From Bdellovibrionales bacterium (GTDB lineage: Bacteria; Bdellovibrionota_C; UBA2361; SZUA-149): DNA of 32,928 bases. The position numbers and the translations under genes were made by a program. Position 1 is the first letter of the stretch; the number at the start of each line of letters is the position of its first letter. Shown in pieces: positions 22,971-29,716 of this stretch. The stretch spans positions 1 through 32,928 of the forward strand of contig JAGRAW010000008.1 in the NCBI GenBank assembly GCA_020434415.1, in the 5' to 3' direction. The notes under the pieces are model-generated. The model was not told the origin of the DNA and ran no database searches. It saw nothing but the letters and a program-made list of their open reading frames with translations.

Positions 22971-23702
22971 ATGATCATGCGAATCATTCAGTGCGGCGCG
23001 GTAATCGTTTTGAGCGCCTCGGTCGCTCAAGCACAGCTTTCGCAGCTCGAATTCGACAAGCCTCGAGCAGCCGTCGGGAAGCAAGTGACCGCGCCGGTAG
23101 CGACTGCTCGGCAGGAAGTGATTAACAGCATCTTGGCCGACTCGCCGACGGAAAAATCGGTCAGCCGGGCTCGCCTTGCCCCCTCGGCTCCTGAACAACC
23201 GAAAAGTGCGCCCAAGGAAGTAGCAGGCACCGCACCGGCGAATGACCGCAAGCAACGCACGTTCGAAGTACAGTTTGATGCCGAGAATGGCGATGCAGCT
23301 CAGCGACAAAAGCGAACAATCGTTCCTCGCCTCAAGGGGCCTTTCATCGACAGAGGTGACGATGGTGCGATTACAAGCCGCTATTCCTGGAAGAGGGAAG
23401 GGAACTGTGGAAATCCGAAAAACGAGCGTGATCTGAAGAACAAGGCGAATGCCCTGAAAGAAGTCCTCTTCCGGTTCAGTGGCAGAGACGATTTCTATGA
23501 CGCCATCACCGCCGAGCACTGTGCGGCCGGCTGTGGCGCACAGCAAGCGGCGGTGGTCGGTTTCGCAGTTCAGTCGTCTCAGGGCGGGGAATTCAAGATA
23601 GCCGAACAGGCCGGTGAATGCCGCTACAGCCTCACGCGTCCGGCTGAGGGGCAATGGAAGTTGCTTGAAGCGAGCAAGATCGTTTGTCTCTGTAGCAATT
23701 GA
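22971..23702 (+). CDS. Secreted or periplasmic protein of unknown function
   Basis: A 243-residue protein with an N-terminal signal peptide (hydrophobic core IIQCGAVIVLSASV, likely cut after VAQA). A low-complexity Ala/Pro/Lys-rich stretch follows (about 40-100), then a globular C-terminal part with six cysteines in the patterns NCGN, HCAAGC, ECRY and VCLC. It contains VGFAVQSSQGGEFKIAEQAG and ends in SKIVCLCSN. No family is recognised. I start it at the ATG at 22971; another ATG at 22977 is equally possible, and both have only a weak GGGA site. The open frame extends to 22917, but that would bury the signal peptide. Confidence 0.7.
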   Translation: MIMRIIQCGAVIVLSASVAQAQLSQLEFDKPRAAVGKQVTAPVATARQEVINSILADSPTEKSVSRARLAPSAPEQPKSAPKEVAGTAPANDRKQRTFEVQFDAENGDAAQRQKRTIVPRLKGPFIDRGDDGAITSRYSWKREGNCGNPKNERDLKNKANALKEVLFRFSGRDDFYDAITAEHCAAGCGAQQAAVVGFAVQSSQGGEFKIAEQAGECRYSLTRPAEGQWKLLEASKIVCLCSN

Positions 23703-23704
23703 CA

Positions 23705-23720
23705 GCCGCCGGCGCGCGGC
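23705..23720 (+). terminator. Possible terminator after the secreted protein gene
   Basis: GCCGC (23705-23709) pairs with GCGGC (23716-23720) across a 6-nt loop just after the stop codon; T-rich runs follow only after about 8 nt. Weak. Confidence 0.3.
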
Positions 23721-23927
23721 CAGCCATCCTTTTCCGCACCCTTTTTTTGAGTACCTTTCTCTTCCGGCGCCGTGGATCTGGCATGGTTTCAGACGCCAGA
23801 TACTGCCGAATGTTGTACGCTTCGACTACAATATCATTGTTCTACGCGGCCTGCGCAACCAATTGAAGAGTGCTTTAACCGCCGTCCCTTCCAGGTGGGA
23901 GGTTCAGCCGTTCGACAGGAGAAGCTG

Positions 23928-24650
23928 ATGGAAAAGGGAACCCTTACGAACGAGATTGCGGATGGAGTTGCATATCTCCGCTTCGGCCATGCCAAAGCGA
24001 ACAGTCTTCCGCTTGCCCTACTCGAATCACTCTCTGCCGCAATCGAAGCTGCGGGACGCGATCCTGCGGTGCGCGTCATCGCCCTCAGCAGCGAAGGTGA
24101 AAAGGCGTTCTGCGCGGGAGCTTCATTTGAAGAGTTTCAGCGGATCACTACAGCCGAGGATGGTCGACGATTCTTCATGGGCTTTGCGAACTTGCTGCTT
24201 TCGATGCGAGCAGCGCCTAAGCTTGTTGTGGTGCGAGTGCAAGGAAAGGTCGTGGGAGGCGGAGTCGGAGTGGTTAGTGCCGCAGACTATGTCTTGGCGA
24301 CAAATGCCGCACAGTTGCGATTGAGCGAGTTCGAGCTCGGAATTGGGCCGTTCACGATCGGGCCGGCGGTGGAGCGTCGGATCGGCACCAGCCGGTTTTC
24401 AGCAATGGCAATTGATACTGCTTGGCGAGAAGCCGAGTGGGCGCTTGCGACAGGACTGTATCAACAGGTCCTGCCGGATATTCCCACCCTCGACGAGGCT
24501 TTTGACAAGATGCTCCGAACCCTTGCCTCCCGCGATACGAGGGCATCGGCTGCACTGAAGGCTGTTCTCTGGGAAGGAACTGAGCACTGGCCGCGCTTAC
24601 TGCCACAACGTGCCGAAATTAGTGGGGAACTGCTTGCCCGCGCACCATGA
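23928..24650 (+). CDS. Enoyl-CoA hydratase/isomerase (crotonase) family protein
   Basis: A 240-residue crotonase-fold protein. The first oxyanion-hole segment is AFCAGASFEEF and the second is KVVGGGVGVVSAADYVLA. In classical enoyl-CoA hydratase the first catalytic Glu lies in GGGCE; here that position is Gly (GGGVG). The second Glu position is kept (RLSEFELGIGP). The stretch LSEFELGIGPFTIGPAVERRIG recalls LiuC/GnyH-type methylglutaconyl-CoA hydratases, but I would not assign the substrate. The ATG at 23928 has AGGAG 6 nt upstream; the open frame continues further up but without a ribosome site. It sits just before the flagellar block but is probably a separate unit, since a sigma-28-like promoter lies after it. 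Confidence 0.88.
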   Translation: MEKGTLTNEIADGVAYLRFGHAKANSLPLALLESLSAAIEAAGRDPAVRVIALSSEGEKAFCAGASFEEFQRITTAEDGRRFFMGFANLLLSMRAAPKLVVVRVQGKVVGGGVGVVSAADYVLATNAAQLRLSEFELGIGPFTIGPAVERRIGTSRFSAMAIDTAWREAEWALATGLYQQVLPDIPTLDEAFDKMLRTLASRDTRASAALKAVLWEGTEHWPRLLPQRAEISGELLARAP

Positions 24651-24707
24651 CTGACCGTAGGGCCTGCCGGGAATGAAAAAAAATATCGTTTTTTAGACAT
24701 TCCCCGC

Positions 24708-24734
24708 TAAAGTCTTTCAGAGAACGGTCGATAC
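24708..24734 (+). promoter_or_regulatory. Sigma-28 (FliA) promoter for flaG-fliD
   Basis: TAAAGTCT (24708-24715), an 11-nt spacer and GTCGATAC (24727-24734) match the FliA consensus TAAAGTTT-N11-GCCGATAA at 13 of 16 positions with ideal spacing. Transcription would begin near 24742, giving a flaG leader of about 255 nt. Confidence 0.8.
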
Positions 24735-24755
24735 TAGGGAGGTAAGAGAGGGTCT

Positions 24756-24782
24756 TGGCCCGGCGTGGACGCCAGAGGGCCA
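24756..24782 (+). promoter_or_regulatory. Hairpin at the 5' end of the flaG leader RNA
   Basis: TGGCCC (24756-24761) pairs with GGGCCA (24777-24782) and stacks on GGCG/CGCC inside, with a 3-nt bulge. It would lie within about 15 nt of the 5' end of the transcript, so it may protect the mRNA or affect its translation. Confidence 0.4.
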
Positions 24783-24996
24783 GAGTCGGTAGTTTGGCTG
24801 GTCAGGGAAAGAGAGCAGTTGTAGGCCTTGGATTGGCGACCTTCTCGACGCAAGGCAGTTTTCTGACGCTCCTCGGTGTTACCCCCCGAGCGTCGTTTCG
24901 CTCTCCTTCTATCGCATCAGCCGCAATGCCGACGAACGTGTCGACAGGGAATGTCGAGCGAGTGCTGCGCATGCAGATGGGCTGTGGCGCGGGAAA

Positions 24997-25467
24997 ATGG
25001 AGTTTAAGAGAGCAATGGTTACCAACAGCAGTATCGAGGTACTTTCGAGTTACCGTGCTGCGGAACCGACGGCGAAAGGTCGAGGGGCCTCTCCTCAGGA
25101 TGCTCCGAAGCCGGTTGCGCTTGACGTTCCGCCTCCGCCGGCTGCCGTGCGTATTGACGGCGTGCAAAAGCCGGAACAAAGCCAGGAATCGCAGGCGCCG
25201 GTAAGCGAGCGAGAGACGCTGGAGCTTTCCGAGGAAACGGCGAAAGAGGTCGCCTCTCAGCTAGCGCGAGCGCTGAATGACGCGCACGGCACCAAAGTCC
25301 GGTTCAATGTTGCAGCAACTCAGGCTGGTCCTCATTCGTTCAGCTTCGAAGTTGTCGAAGAAGAAACAGGCGAGGTGGTGCGACAATTCCCCGCAGAAGC
25401 GGTGAGAAAACTTGCGGAGCGAGCGCTCGAGGAAGGGGCGGGAGTTTTTGTCGATCAGTCGGCATAA
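24997..25467 (+). CDS. flaG: FlaG-family flagellar protein
   Basis: A FlaG-family protein, linked to control of flagellar filament length in other polar-flagellated bacteria. The N-terminal 80 residues are low-complexity and rich in Pro, Ala and Glu. The C-terminal domain (about 90-156) shows the family pattern: VRFNVAATQAG, FEVVEEETGEVVRQFPAEAV, then a helix and GAGVFVDQSA. I use the ATG at 24997; the ATG at 25015 (MVTNSS) is a realistic alternative since neither has a strong ribosome site. At 156 residues it is somewhat longer than usual because of the disordered start. It is the first gene after the sigma-28 promoter and precedes fliD, a standard order. Confidence 0.88.
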   Translation: MEFKRAMVTNSSIEVLSSYRAAEPTAKGRGASPQDAPKPVALDVPPPPAAVRIDGVQKPEQSQESQAPVSERETLELSEETAKEVASQLARALNDAHGTKVRFNVAATQAGPHSFSFEVVEEETGEVVRQFPAEAVRKLAERALEEGAGVFVDQSA

Positions 25468-25500
25468 ATGACCGGGTGGAGAAATTCCCCGCCTTTCAAG

Positions 25501-25516
25501 TGGCATTTGCGAAGCA
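25501..25516 (+). promoter_or_regulatory. Weak sigma-54-like promoter upstream of the first fliD
   Basis: TGGCATTTGCGAAGCA has GG and GC separated by 10 nt and a good TGGCA at -24, but lacks the TT before the -12 GC. It lies 113 bp before the fliD start. Many polar-flagellar fliD operons are RpoN-dependent, so it merits mention, but the match is poor. Confidence 0.22.
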
Positions 25517-25628
25517 GGTAATGCCCTAACATCACGCGCTATTTTTGCGCACTAGCCTTCGTGCGGCTTGGCGAGGGTCTTGCATCGAACGCTTCGAGGA
25601 TTCCAGCGTTCCTTTGCAAGGTCTTCCG

Positions 25629-27041
25629 ATGCCTATTATCCAATTCTCCGGTCTCGCATCCGGTATCGATGGTAAAGCCATTACCGATGCGATGATTGAA
25701 GCGAAGCGACTCGCAAGCATTCCGCTTGAGAACAAAGTCGCGATTAACGATGCTGAGAACGAAGCGCTTGAGGAGTTCAACACCAAGCTGCTTTCGCTCA
25801 ACACCATCGTGAACGATTTCCTCACCCTCGCGGGAGGGGCAATCGAGAAGCAAGCTTCGAGCTCGAATGAAGATGCAGTGCGAGCGGTCGCCAGCTCCAA
25901 CGCGGGAACCGCTTCTACCACCATCAATGTGTTGAACCTGGCTCGGACCGCGACAATTTCATTCGATGATCGATTCGCCGGTCCTGACGCGAAGGTCGCT
26001 CCGGGGCTGGTGGGGACCGGAACGTTGTCGATCACGGTTGGAGTCGGGGATGCGCAGCAAACCGTCGACATCAGCGTGACGAATCAAACAACCCTAGAGG
26101 AGCTTGTTGCGAAGATCAGCGACGCCCTGCCGGGCAAGGTGCAAGGTTCTTTCGTGAATGCCGGAACCGAAACGTCCCCCGAGTACGTCATGCTGATTCA
26201 GGGCCTCGAATCAGGCGTAGATTTGGGAACGCTCAGTGTGACCGCCTCGCCGGAACTTGCCGGCGCAGGTGTTTTTCAGAGCCAAAACGTGGTGCAGGCG
26301 GAAGACGCGCTGATAGAGATCGCCGGAATCGGCCAGGTGCGGCGACCGAAGAACCAAATCAACAATCTACTGCCTGGAGTCAGCCTCGACCTGAAGCAAG
26401 CTGGCACCGGAGCTGTCACGATTGGCGTCAGCACCGATTCCTCCGCGACAGCGAAAAAGGTGGCTGATATGGTCGCTGCGTTCAACGATATCGTCAAATA
26501 TTCTGACGAGAACGATACCATCGAGCGTGTCGAAGACGAGGAAGGTGCGAATAACGTATTCGGTAGTCTCGCACGTACTCGCGTTGACGATCAGGCGATC
26601 GATGCCCTCCGCCGAGCTCTTGCGGATGCGCAGTCCGGCATACCGGACTCGAGTGTGCAAACCATGGCCGACTTGGGCATCACCACGGAACGCGATGGTA
26701 CGTTGAAGTTCGACGAGACCAAGTTCAGTCAAGCCATCGGTCAAAACGCGGGGGCGGTAGAATCGCTACTCCAGCGCTTCAGTGATCGAGTGGGAACTTC
26801 CAACGGTGTGATCGCGAACTACACGCGCTTCAACGGTCTGGTCGATATGGCCGTGAACGCGAACAACACCGAGACCGAGTCGATTAACGCGCGGCTACAG
26901 CGGCTCGAAGCCAACCTGGCGCGTCAGCGTGAAGGTCTCGAGCGAATCTTTGCCAACCTGGAATCGACGGTAGGACGTCTGAACAATGATTCCAGCGCAC
27001 TAGTCAGCCTCATCAGCGGCGGTGGCGTACAGCAACGATAA
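25629..27041 (+). CDS. fliD: Flagellar hook-associated protein 2 (filament cap), copy 1
   Basis: The filament-cap protein that helps flagellin monomers fold at the filament tip. The 470-residue product begins MPIIQFSGLASGID, the conserved FliD start. An N-terminal coiled-coil domain follows (about 10-95), then variable central domains, and the C-terminal domain with AAFNDIVKYSDENDTIERVE and VFGSLARTR. A terminal helix starts at about 420, with INARLQRLEANLARQREGLE. The ATG at 25629 has AAGG 7 nt upstream; the frame is open earlier, but that extension is unlike FliD. It shares many blocks with the second fliD just downstream, so the two are paralogs. A terminator follows. Confidence 0.93.
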   Translation: MPIIQFSGLASGIDGKAITDAMIEAKRLASIPLENKVAINDAENEALEEFNTKLLSLNTIVNDFLTLAGGAIEKQASSSNEDAVRAVASSNAGTASTTINVLNLARTATISFDDRFAGPDAKVAPGLVGTGTLSITVGVGDAQQTVDISVTNQTTLEELVAKISDALPGKVQGSFVNAGTETSPEYVMLIQGLESGVDLGTLSVTASPELAGAGVFQSQNVVQAEDALIEIAGIGQVRRPKNQINNLLPGVSLDLKQAGTGAVTIGVSTDSSATAKKVADMVAAFNDIVKYSDENDTIERVEDEEGANNVFGSLARTRVDDQAIDALRRALADAQSGIPDSSVQTMADLGITTERDGTLKFDETKFSQAIGQNAGAVESLLQRFSDRVGTSNGVIANYTRFNGLVDMAVNANNTETESINARLQRLEANLARQREGLERIFANLESTVGRLNNDSSALVSLISGGGVQQR

Positions 27042-27082
27042 CTGCCCGTTCTTGCATCTGCCTGCAATCACAGAACAAAATG

Positions 27083-27106
27083 GCCGCAATCGCTATGCGG
27101 TTTTTT
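27083..27106 (+). terminator. Intrinsic terminator after the first fliD
   Basis: CCGCA (27084-27088) pairs with TGCGG (27096-27100), extended by a G-T pair, and is followed by six T residues. The hairpin is short but the T-run is ideal. Confidence 0.75.
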
Positions 27107-27108
27107 GC

Positions 27109-27136
27109 TCAAGTACGGCAAGAGATCTGCCGATTT
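27109..27136 (+). promoter_or_regulatory. Weak sigma-28-like promoter before the second fliD
   Basis: TCAAGTAC (27109-27116), a 12-nt spacer and GCCGATTT (27129-27136) match FliA elements at 11 of 16 positions. It would give a leader of about 255 nt, similar to that of flaG. Confidence 0.35.
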
Positions 27137-27398
27137 ATCCCTTTAGACCGCGCGTAACGGCTCTCGCGTGGAGGGAACGGACTCTTGATGGTCCGGAGCA
27201 CTGCTACCGGCTCCGGCAGGCACTAAGGAATGGCGAGCGATTGTAATTTCTCCACATCGTCACTTCCTGTCCTCGACAATCAGAGATGTCGAAGTTCCCT
27301 ACTGCGTTCTGTGAAAGGGGATACACTCACGCGTTTACGTTAGCGGCTAGCGGAAAGTACCGGCAGGTTGCCGGATTGAAACCCAGGGAGGGTTGACG

Positions 27399-28781
27399 AT
27401 GCCGATAGCACAGTTTTCCGGACTTGCGTCCGGTATAGATTCCGGTGCCTTGATCGATGCGATAATCGAGGCTCGGGAACTACGAAACCAAATTCGCCGT
27501 GACGAGATCGAATTTCTCGAATCGGAGAACGAGTCGCTCGAGGAGCTCAATACCAAGCTACTCGATCTGGACGATCTCATCTCGAAATTCCGTACCGCCA
27601 ACGGTAACGGTGTCGCCAAGAAATCTTCGAGTACCGATCCGGCCGTCGCGACAGCGAGCGTCGGTTCGAATGCCTACAACGCGACCTATTCACTGGATGT
27701 GAGTTCGATTGCCGATGGCGCTACCGGCTCATTCAACAACAGCTACGCTTCTGAAACTGCGGTGGTGAGCGCCGGGAGCGGTGATGTCACTCTGACTATC
27801 GGTACCGGTGGCGATCAAGTGACGGTCTCCGCAACGGTCACCGCCGGTGTCACTAACCTGACGCAGCTGGCTAACGCGTTGAACGCCGATCCGGACGCTG
27901 CAGGCCGGGTGGTTGCCAGCGTCGTGAATGTGGGCACCAGCGGCTCGCCTGACTATCGCCTTTTGGTCACGACTCTTGAATCCGGCTTGGATATGGGCAC
28001 TTTGGCGATGTCTGCCGATGCCGGTCTCACGGAGCTTCAAACGACCACCATCGACCAAGCTTCAGATGCCGTGTTCACTATTTCGGGGATCACGGGGTCG
28101 ATCACGCGGTCATCGAATACCGTAGAAGATGTGATTAGCGGTGTTACCTTCAATCTCACCGACACCGGCAGTACCGATATCGCAATTTCGAATGACCCGG
28201 ACAAGACTGCTGACGAGATAAGTCAGATCGTCGAGGCATTCAACGACATTGTTTCCTTCGTCGCGGAAAACGATACCATCGAACGCGTCGAAGATGACAG
28301 TGACGCTACCAACGTCTTTGGCAGTCTCGCCAAAACGCGGCTCGACAACGACTTTTTGGCAGCCTTCCGAACGAACCTGCTGTCGGCGAGTTCTTCCGGA
28401 ACTTCAATTACTAGCATGTCCCAGCTCGGTTTGAGCACCAATCGTGACGGCACTATCACCTTCGATGCCGACGACTTCAAGGAGGCAGTCGACGAAGATC
28501 CGGAGGGTGTGACCGGTGTGCTGAACAACTTTGCCGATTCCGTGTCGGGAGTAAGCGGCACCATCTTCCAGTATACGCGGTTCAGCGGCTTTATCGACGT
28601 CGCACAGGAGTCCAACAACGATCAGATTGAGAACTTGAGCGACGCGATTGCCAACCTCGAGCGACAGACTGACAAGCAACGGCGGACCCTGGAGTTGCGC
28701 TTCGCCAACTTGGAGAAGATCACCGGGGACCTGCAAAGCCAACAGCAGGCGCTGAGCGGTATTTTGGCGGGGCTGGGCTAG
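27399..28781 (+). CDS. fliD: Flagellar hook-associated protein 2 (filament cap), copy 2
   Basis: A second FliD of 460 residues. It begins MPIAQFSGLASGIDSGALID and retains an N-terminal coiled coil, a FNDIVSFVAENDTIERVE block, VFGSLAKTRLD and a C-terminal helix (IANLERQTDKQRRTLELRFA). The central domains (about 95-260), which are surface-exposed in FliD, differ strongly from copy 1 and are rich in Thr, Ser and Gly. The ATG at 27399 has an excellent GGGAGGG 6 nt upstream. Whether both caps are used together, alternately or on different filaments cannot be read here; it could also cap a second flagellin type. Confidence 0.92.
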   Translation: MPIAQFSGLASGIDSGALIDAIIEARELRNQIRRDEIEFLESENESLEELNTKLLDLDDLISKFRTANGNGVAKKSSSTDPAVATASVGSNAYNATYSLDVSSIADGATGSFNNSYASETAVVSAGSGDVTLTIGTGGDQVTVSATVTAGVTNLTQLANALNADPDAAGRVVASVVNVGTSGSPDYRLLVTTLESGLDMGTLAMSADAGLTELQTTTIDQASDAVFTISGITGSITRSSNTVEDVISGVTFNLTDTGSTDIAISNDPDKTADEISQIVEAFNDIVSFVAENDTIERVEDDSDATNVFGSLAKTRLDNDFLAAFRTNLLSASSSGTSITSMSQLGLSTNRDGTITFDADDFKEAVDEDPEGVTGVLNNFADSVSGVSGTIFQYTRFSGFIDVAQESNNDQIENLSDAIANLERQTDKQRRTLELRFANLEKITGDLQSQQQALSGILAGLG

Positions 28782-28848
28782 TGAGAGCCGTAAAGCGTAG
28801 TAATTTGAGGATGTTAGCTGTCAGGCGGGTGACCGATCAACGAAGAAT

Positions 28849-28875
28849 GAAAGTTTCAGCCCTAAAAATCGCTAA
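28849..28875 (+). promoter_or_regulatory. Sigma-28-like promoter for fliS
   Basis: GAAAGTTT (28849-28856), an 11-nt spacer and ATCGCTAA (28868-28875) match the FliA consensus at 7 of 8 and 5 of 8 positions, with correct spacing. It lies 77 bp before the fliS start. Confidence 0.55.
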
Positions 28876-28952
28876 AGGAATCAAGCCCGCGAACACGATA
28901 CTACACTAGTAGGGTGCGATTGATATCGAACTCGGGAGAGGACGAGGGAAAT

Positions 28953-29414
28953 ATGTACAGTAAGAAAGCGCATAAGCAGTATACCAACGTTCACGTATCT
29001 ACCGTAGATCGCGGGCGGCTACTGCTGATGCTCTACGATGGATGCACGAAGTTCCTCAAGCACGCGAAGGCGGGTTTGGAGAGCAAGGACATTCCGAAAT
29101 TCGCACGCTTTCTAAGTAAAGCTCAGGCAATCATTTCCGAACTGATGCTGACACTCGATTTCGAGAAAGGCGGCGACGTTGCCAAAGACCTCGACAGGCT
29201 TTACGACTTCATGCTGTTTTACCTGACTGAAGCGAACCTCGAAAAGAATCCGGATAAGCTACAGAAGGTCATCGAGCTGGTCGACGTTATCGCCAGCGCT
29301 TACCGTGAGGTTATCGAGGGCGAGACTCGAAAAGCCGCCGCCGAGACTACAGACTCGGCTGAGCCTTCCGAAGAGGGACCGAGGCAGCCGGGTGGTTTAA
29401 GCGTAGCACTCTAA
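28953..29414 (+). CDS. fliS: Flagellin export chaperone FliS
   Basis: A cytoplasmic chaperone that holds flagellin unfolded before export. The 153-residue product starts MYSKKAHKQYTN, then a four-helix bundle with RLLLMLYDGCTKFLKHAKAG, LSKAQAIISELMLTLDFEKG and LDRLYDFMLFYLTEANLEKN, the standard FliS signatures. The tail after residue 130 is acidic and disordered (TTDSAEPSEEG). The ATG at 28953 has GAGGGA just upstream; the frame is open from 28914, but those residues are unlike FliS. FliS normally lies right after fliD, as here. Confidence 0.94.
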   Translation: MYSKKAHKQYTNVHVSTVDRGRLLLMLYDGCTKFLKHAKAGLESKDIPKFARFLSKAQAIISELMLTLDFEKGGDVAKDLDRLYDFMLFYLTEANLEKNPDKLQKVIELVDVIASAYREVIEGETRKAAAETTDSAEPSEEGPRQPGGLSVAL

Positions 29415-29448
29415 CCTATTGAATTACTGCCACTTACCCCTCCCACGC

Positions 29449-29470
29449 GGCCTTTTGCTGACGTAAGGCC
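29449..29470 (+). terminator. Terminator candidate after fliS
   Basis: GGCCTT (29449-29454) pairs perfectly with AAGGCC (29465-29470) across a 10-nt loop, followed by TCCTGTTTT. Confidence 0.5.
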
Positions 29471-29508
29471 TCCTGTTTTCACCACTCTGGAGCAACGCCG
29501 GACCCAGT

Positions 29509-29544
29509 AAGCGCATCTTCCCTAATGGGGCGCTTTGCCTTTTT
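29509..29544 (+). terminator. Second terminator hairpin after fliS
   Basis: AAGCGC (29509-29514) pairs with GCGCTT (29530-29535) and encloses CCC/GGG with a 4-nt loop. A TGCCTTTTT tail follows. Together with the first hairpin it would isolate the flagellar unit from the next gene. Confidence 0.55.
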
Positions 29545-29716
29545 GCCGAAGTAATCCGGCAGTTGTCGTTCGCCCCACTGGTATATTGCTGAACAAGTCG
29601 ATTTTTTAGTCAACGCAAGAAGGGTCCGGTAGACCTTTCGAAGGTGCGCCATTGGCGCAACGGGAATCCGATTGCCCGGCGTGCCGTAGCGACTGCGGAG
29701 CGCAGCCCTCGGACCT

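Larger units (their letters stand above)
24651..24996. other. 346-bp intergenic region with flagellar promoter and structured leader
   Basis: Contains the sigma-28-like promoter at 24708-24734, a strong hairpin at 24756-24782 and roughly 200 nt of further leader before flaG. A TTG-initiated frame opens at 24755 and overlaps the start of flaG, but I regard it as chance. Confidence 0.5.
27042..27398. other. 357-bp intergenic region between the two fliD genes
   Basis: Contains the terminator of the first fliD (27083-27106), a weak sigma-28-like site (27109-27136) and a perfect 7-bp hairpin CCGGAGC/GCTCCGG with a 10-nt loop (27193-27216). I see no gene. Confidence 0.5.
29415..29716. other. 302-bp intergenic region with two terminator hairpins
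   Basis: Two hairpins follow fliS (29449-29470 and 29509-29535). A TATATT at 29582-29587 could be a -10 element for the glycosyltransferase gene but has no good -35. No gene is seen. Confidence 0.4.

Noticed and set aside
24755-25204. TTG-initiated 149-residue frame in the flaG leader
   Set aside because: Basic, low-complexity product that overlaps flaG in another frame and begins inside the leader hairpin; likely chance.
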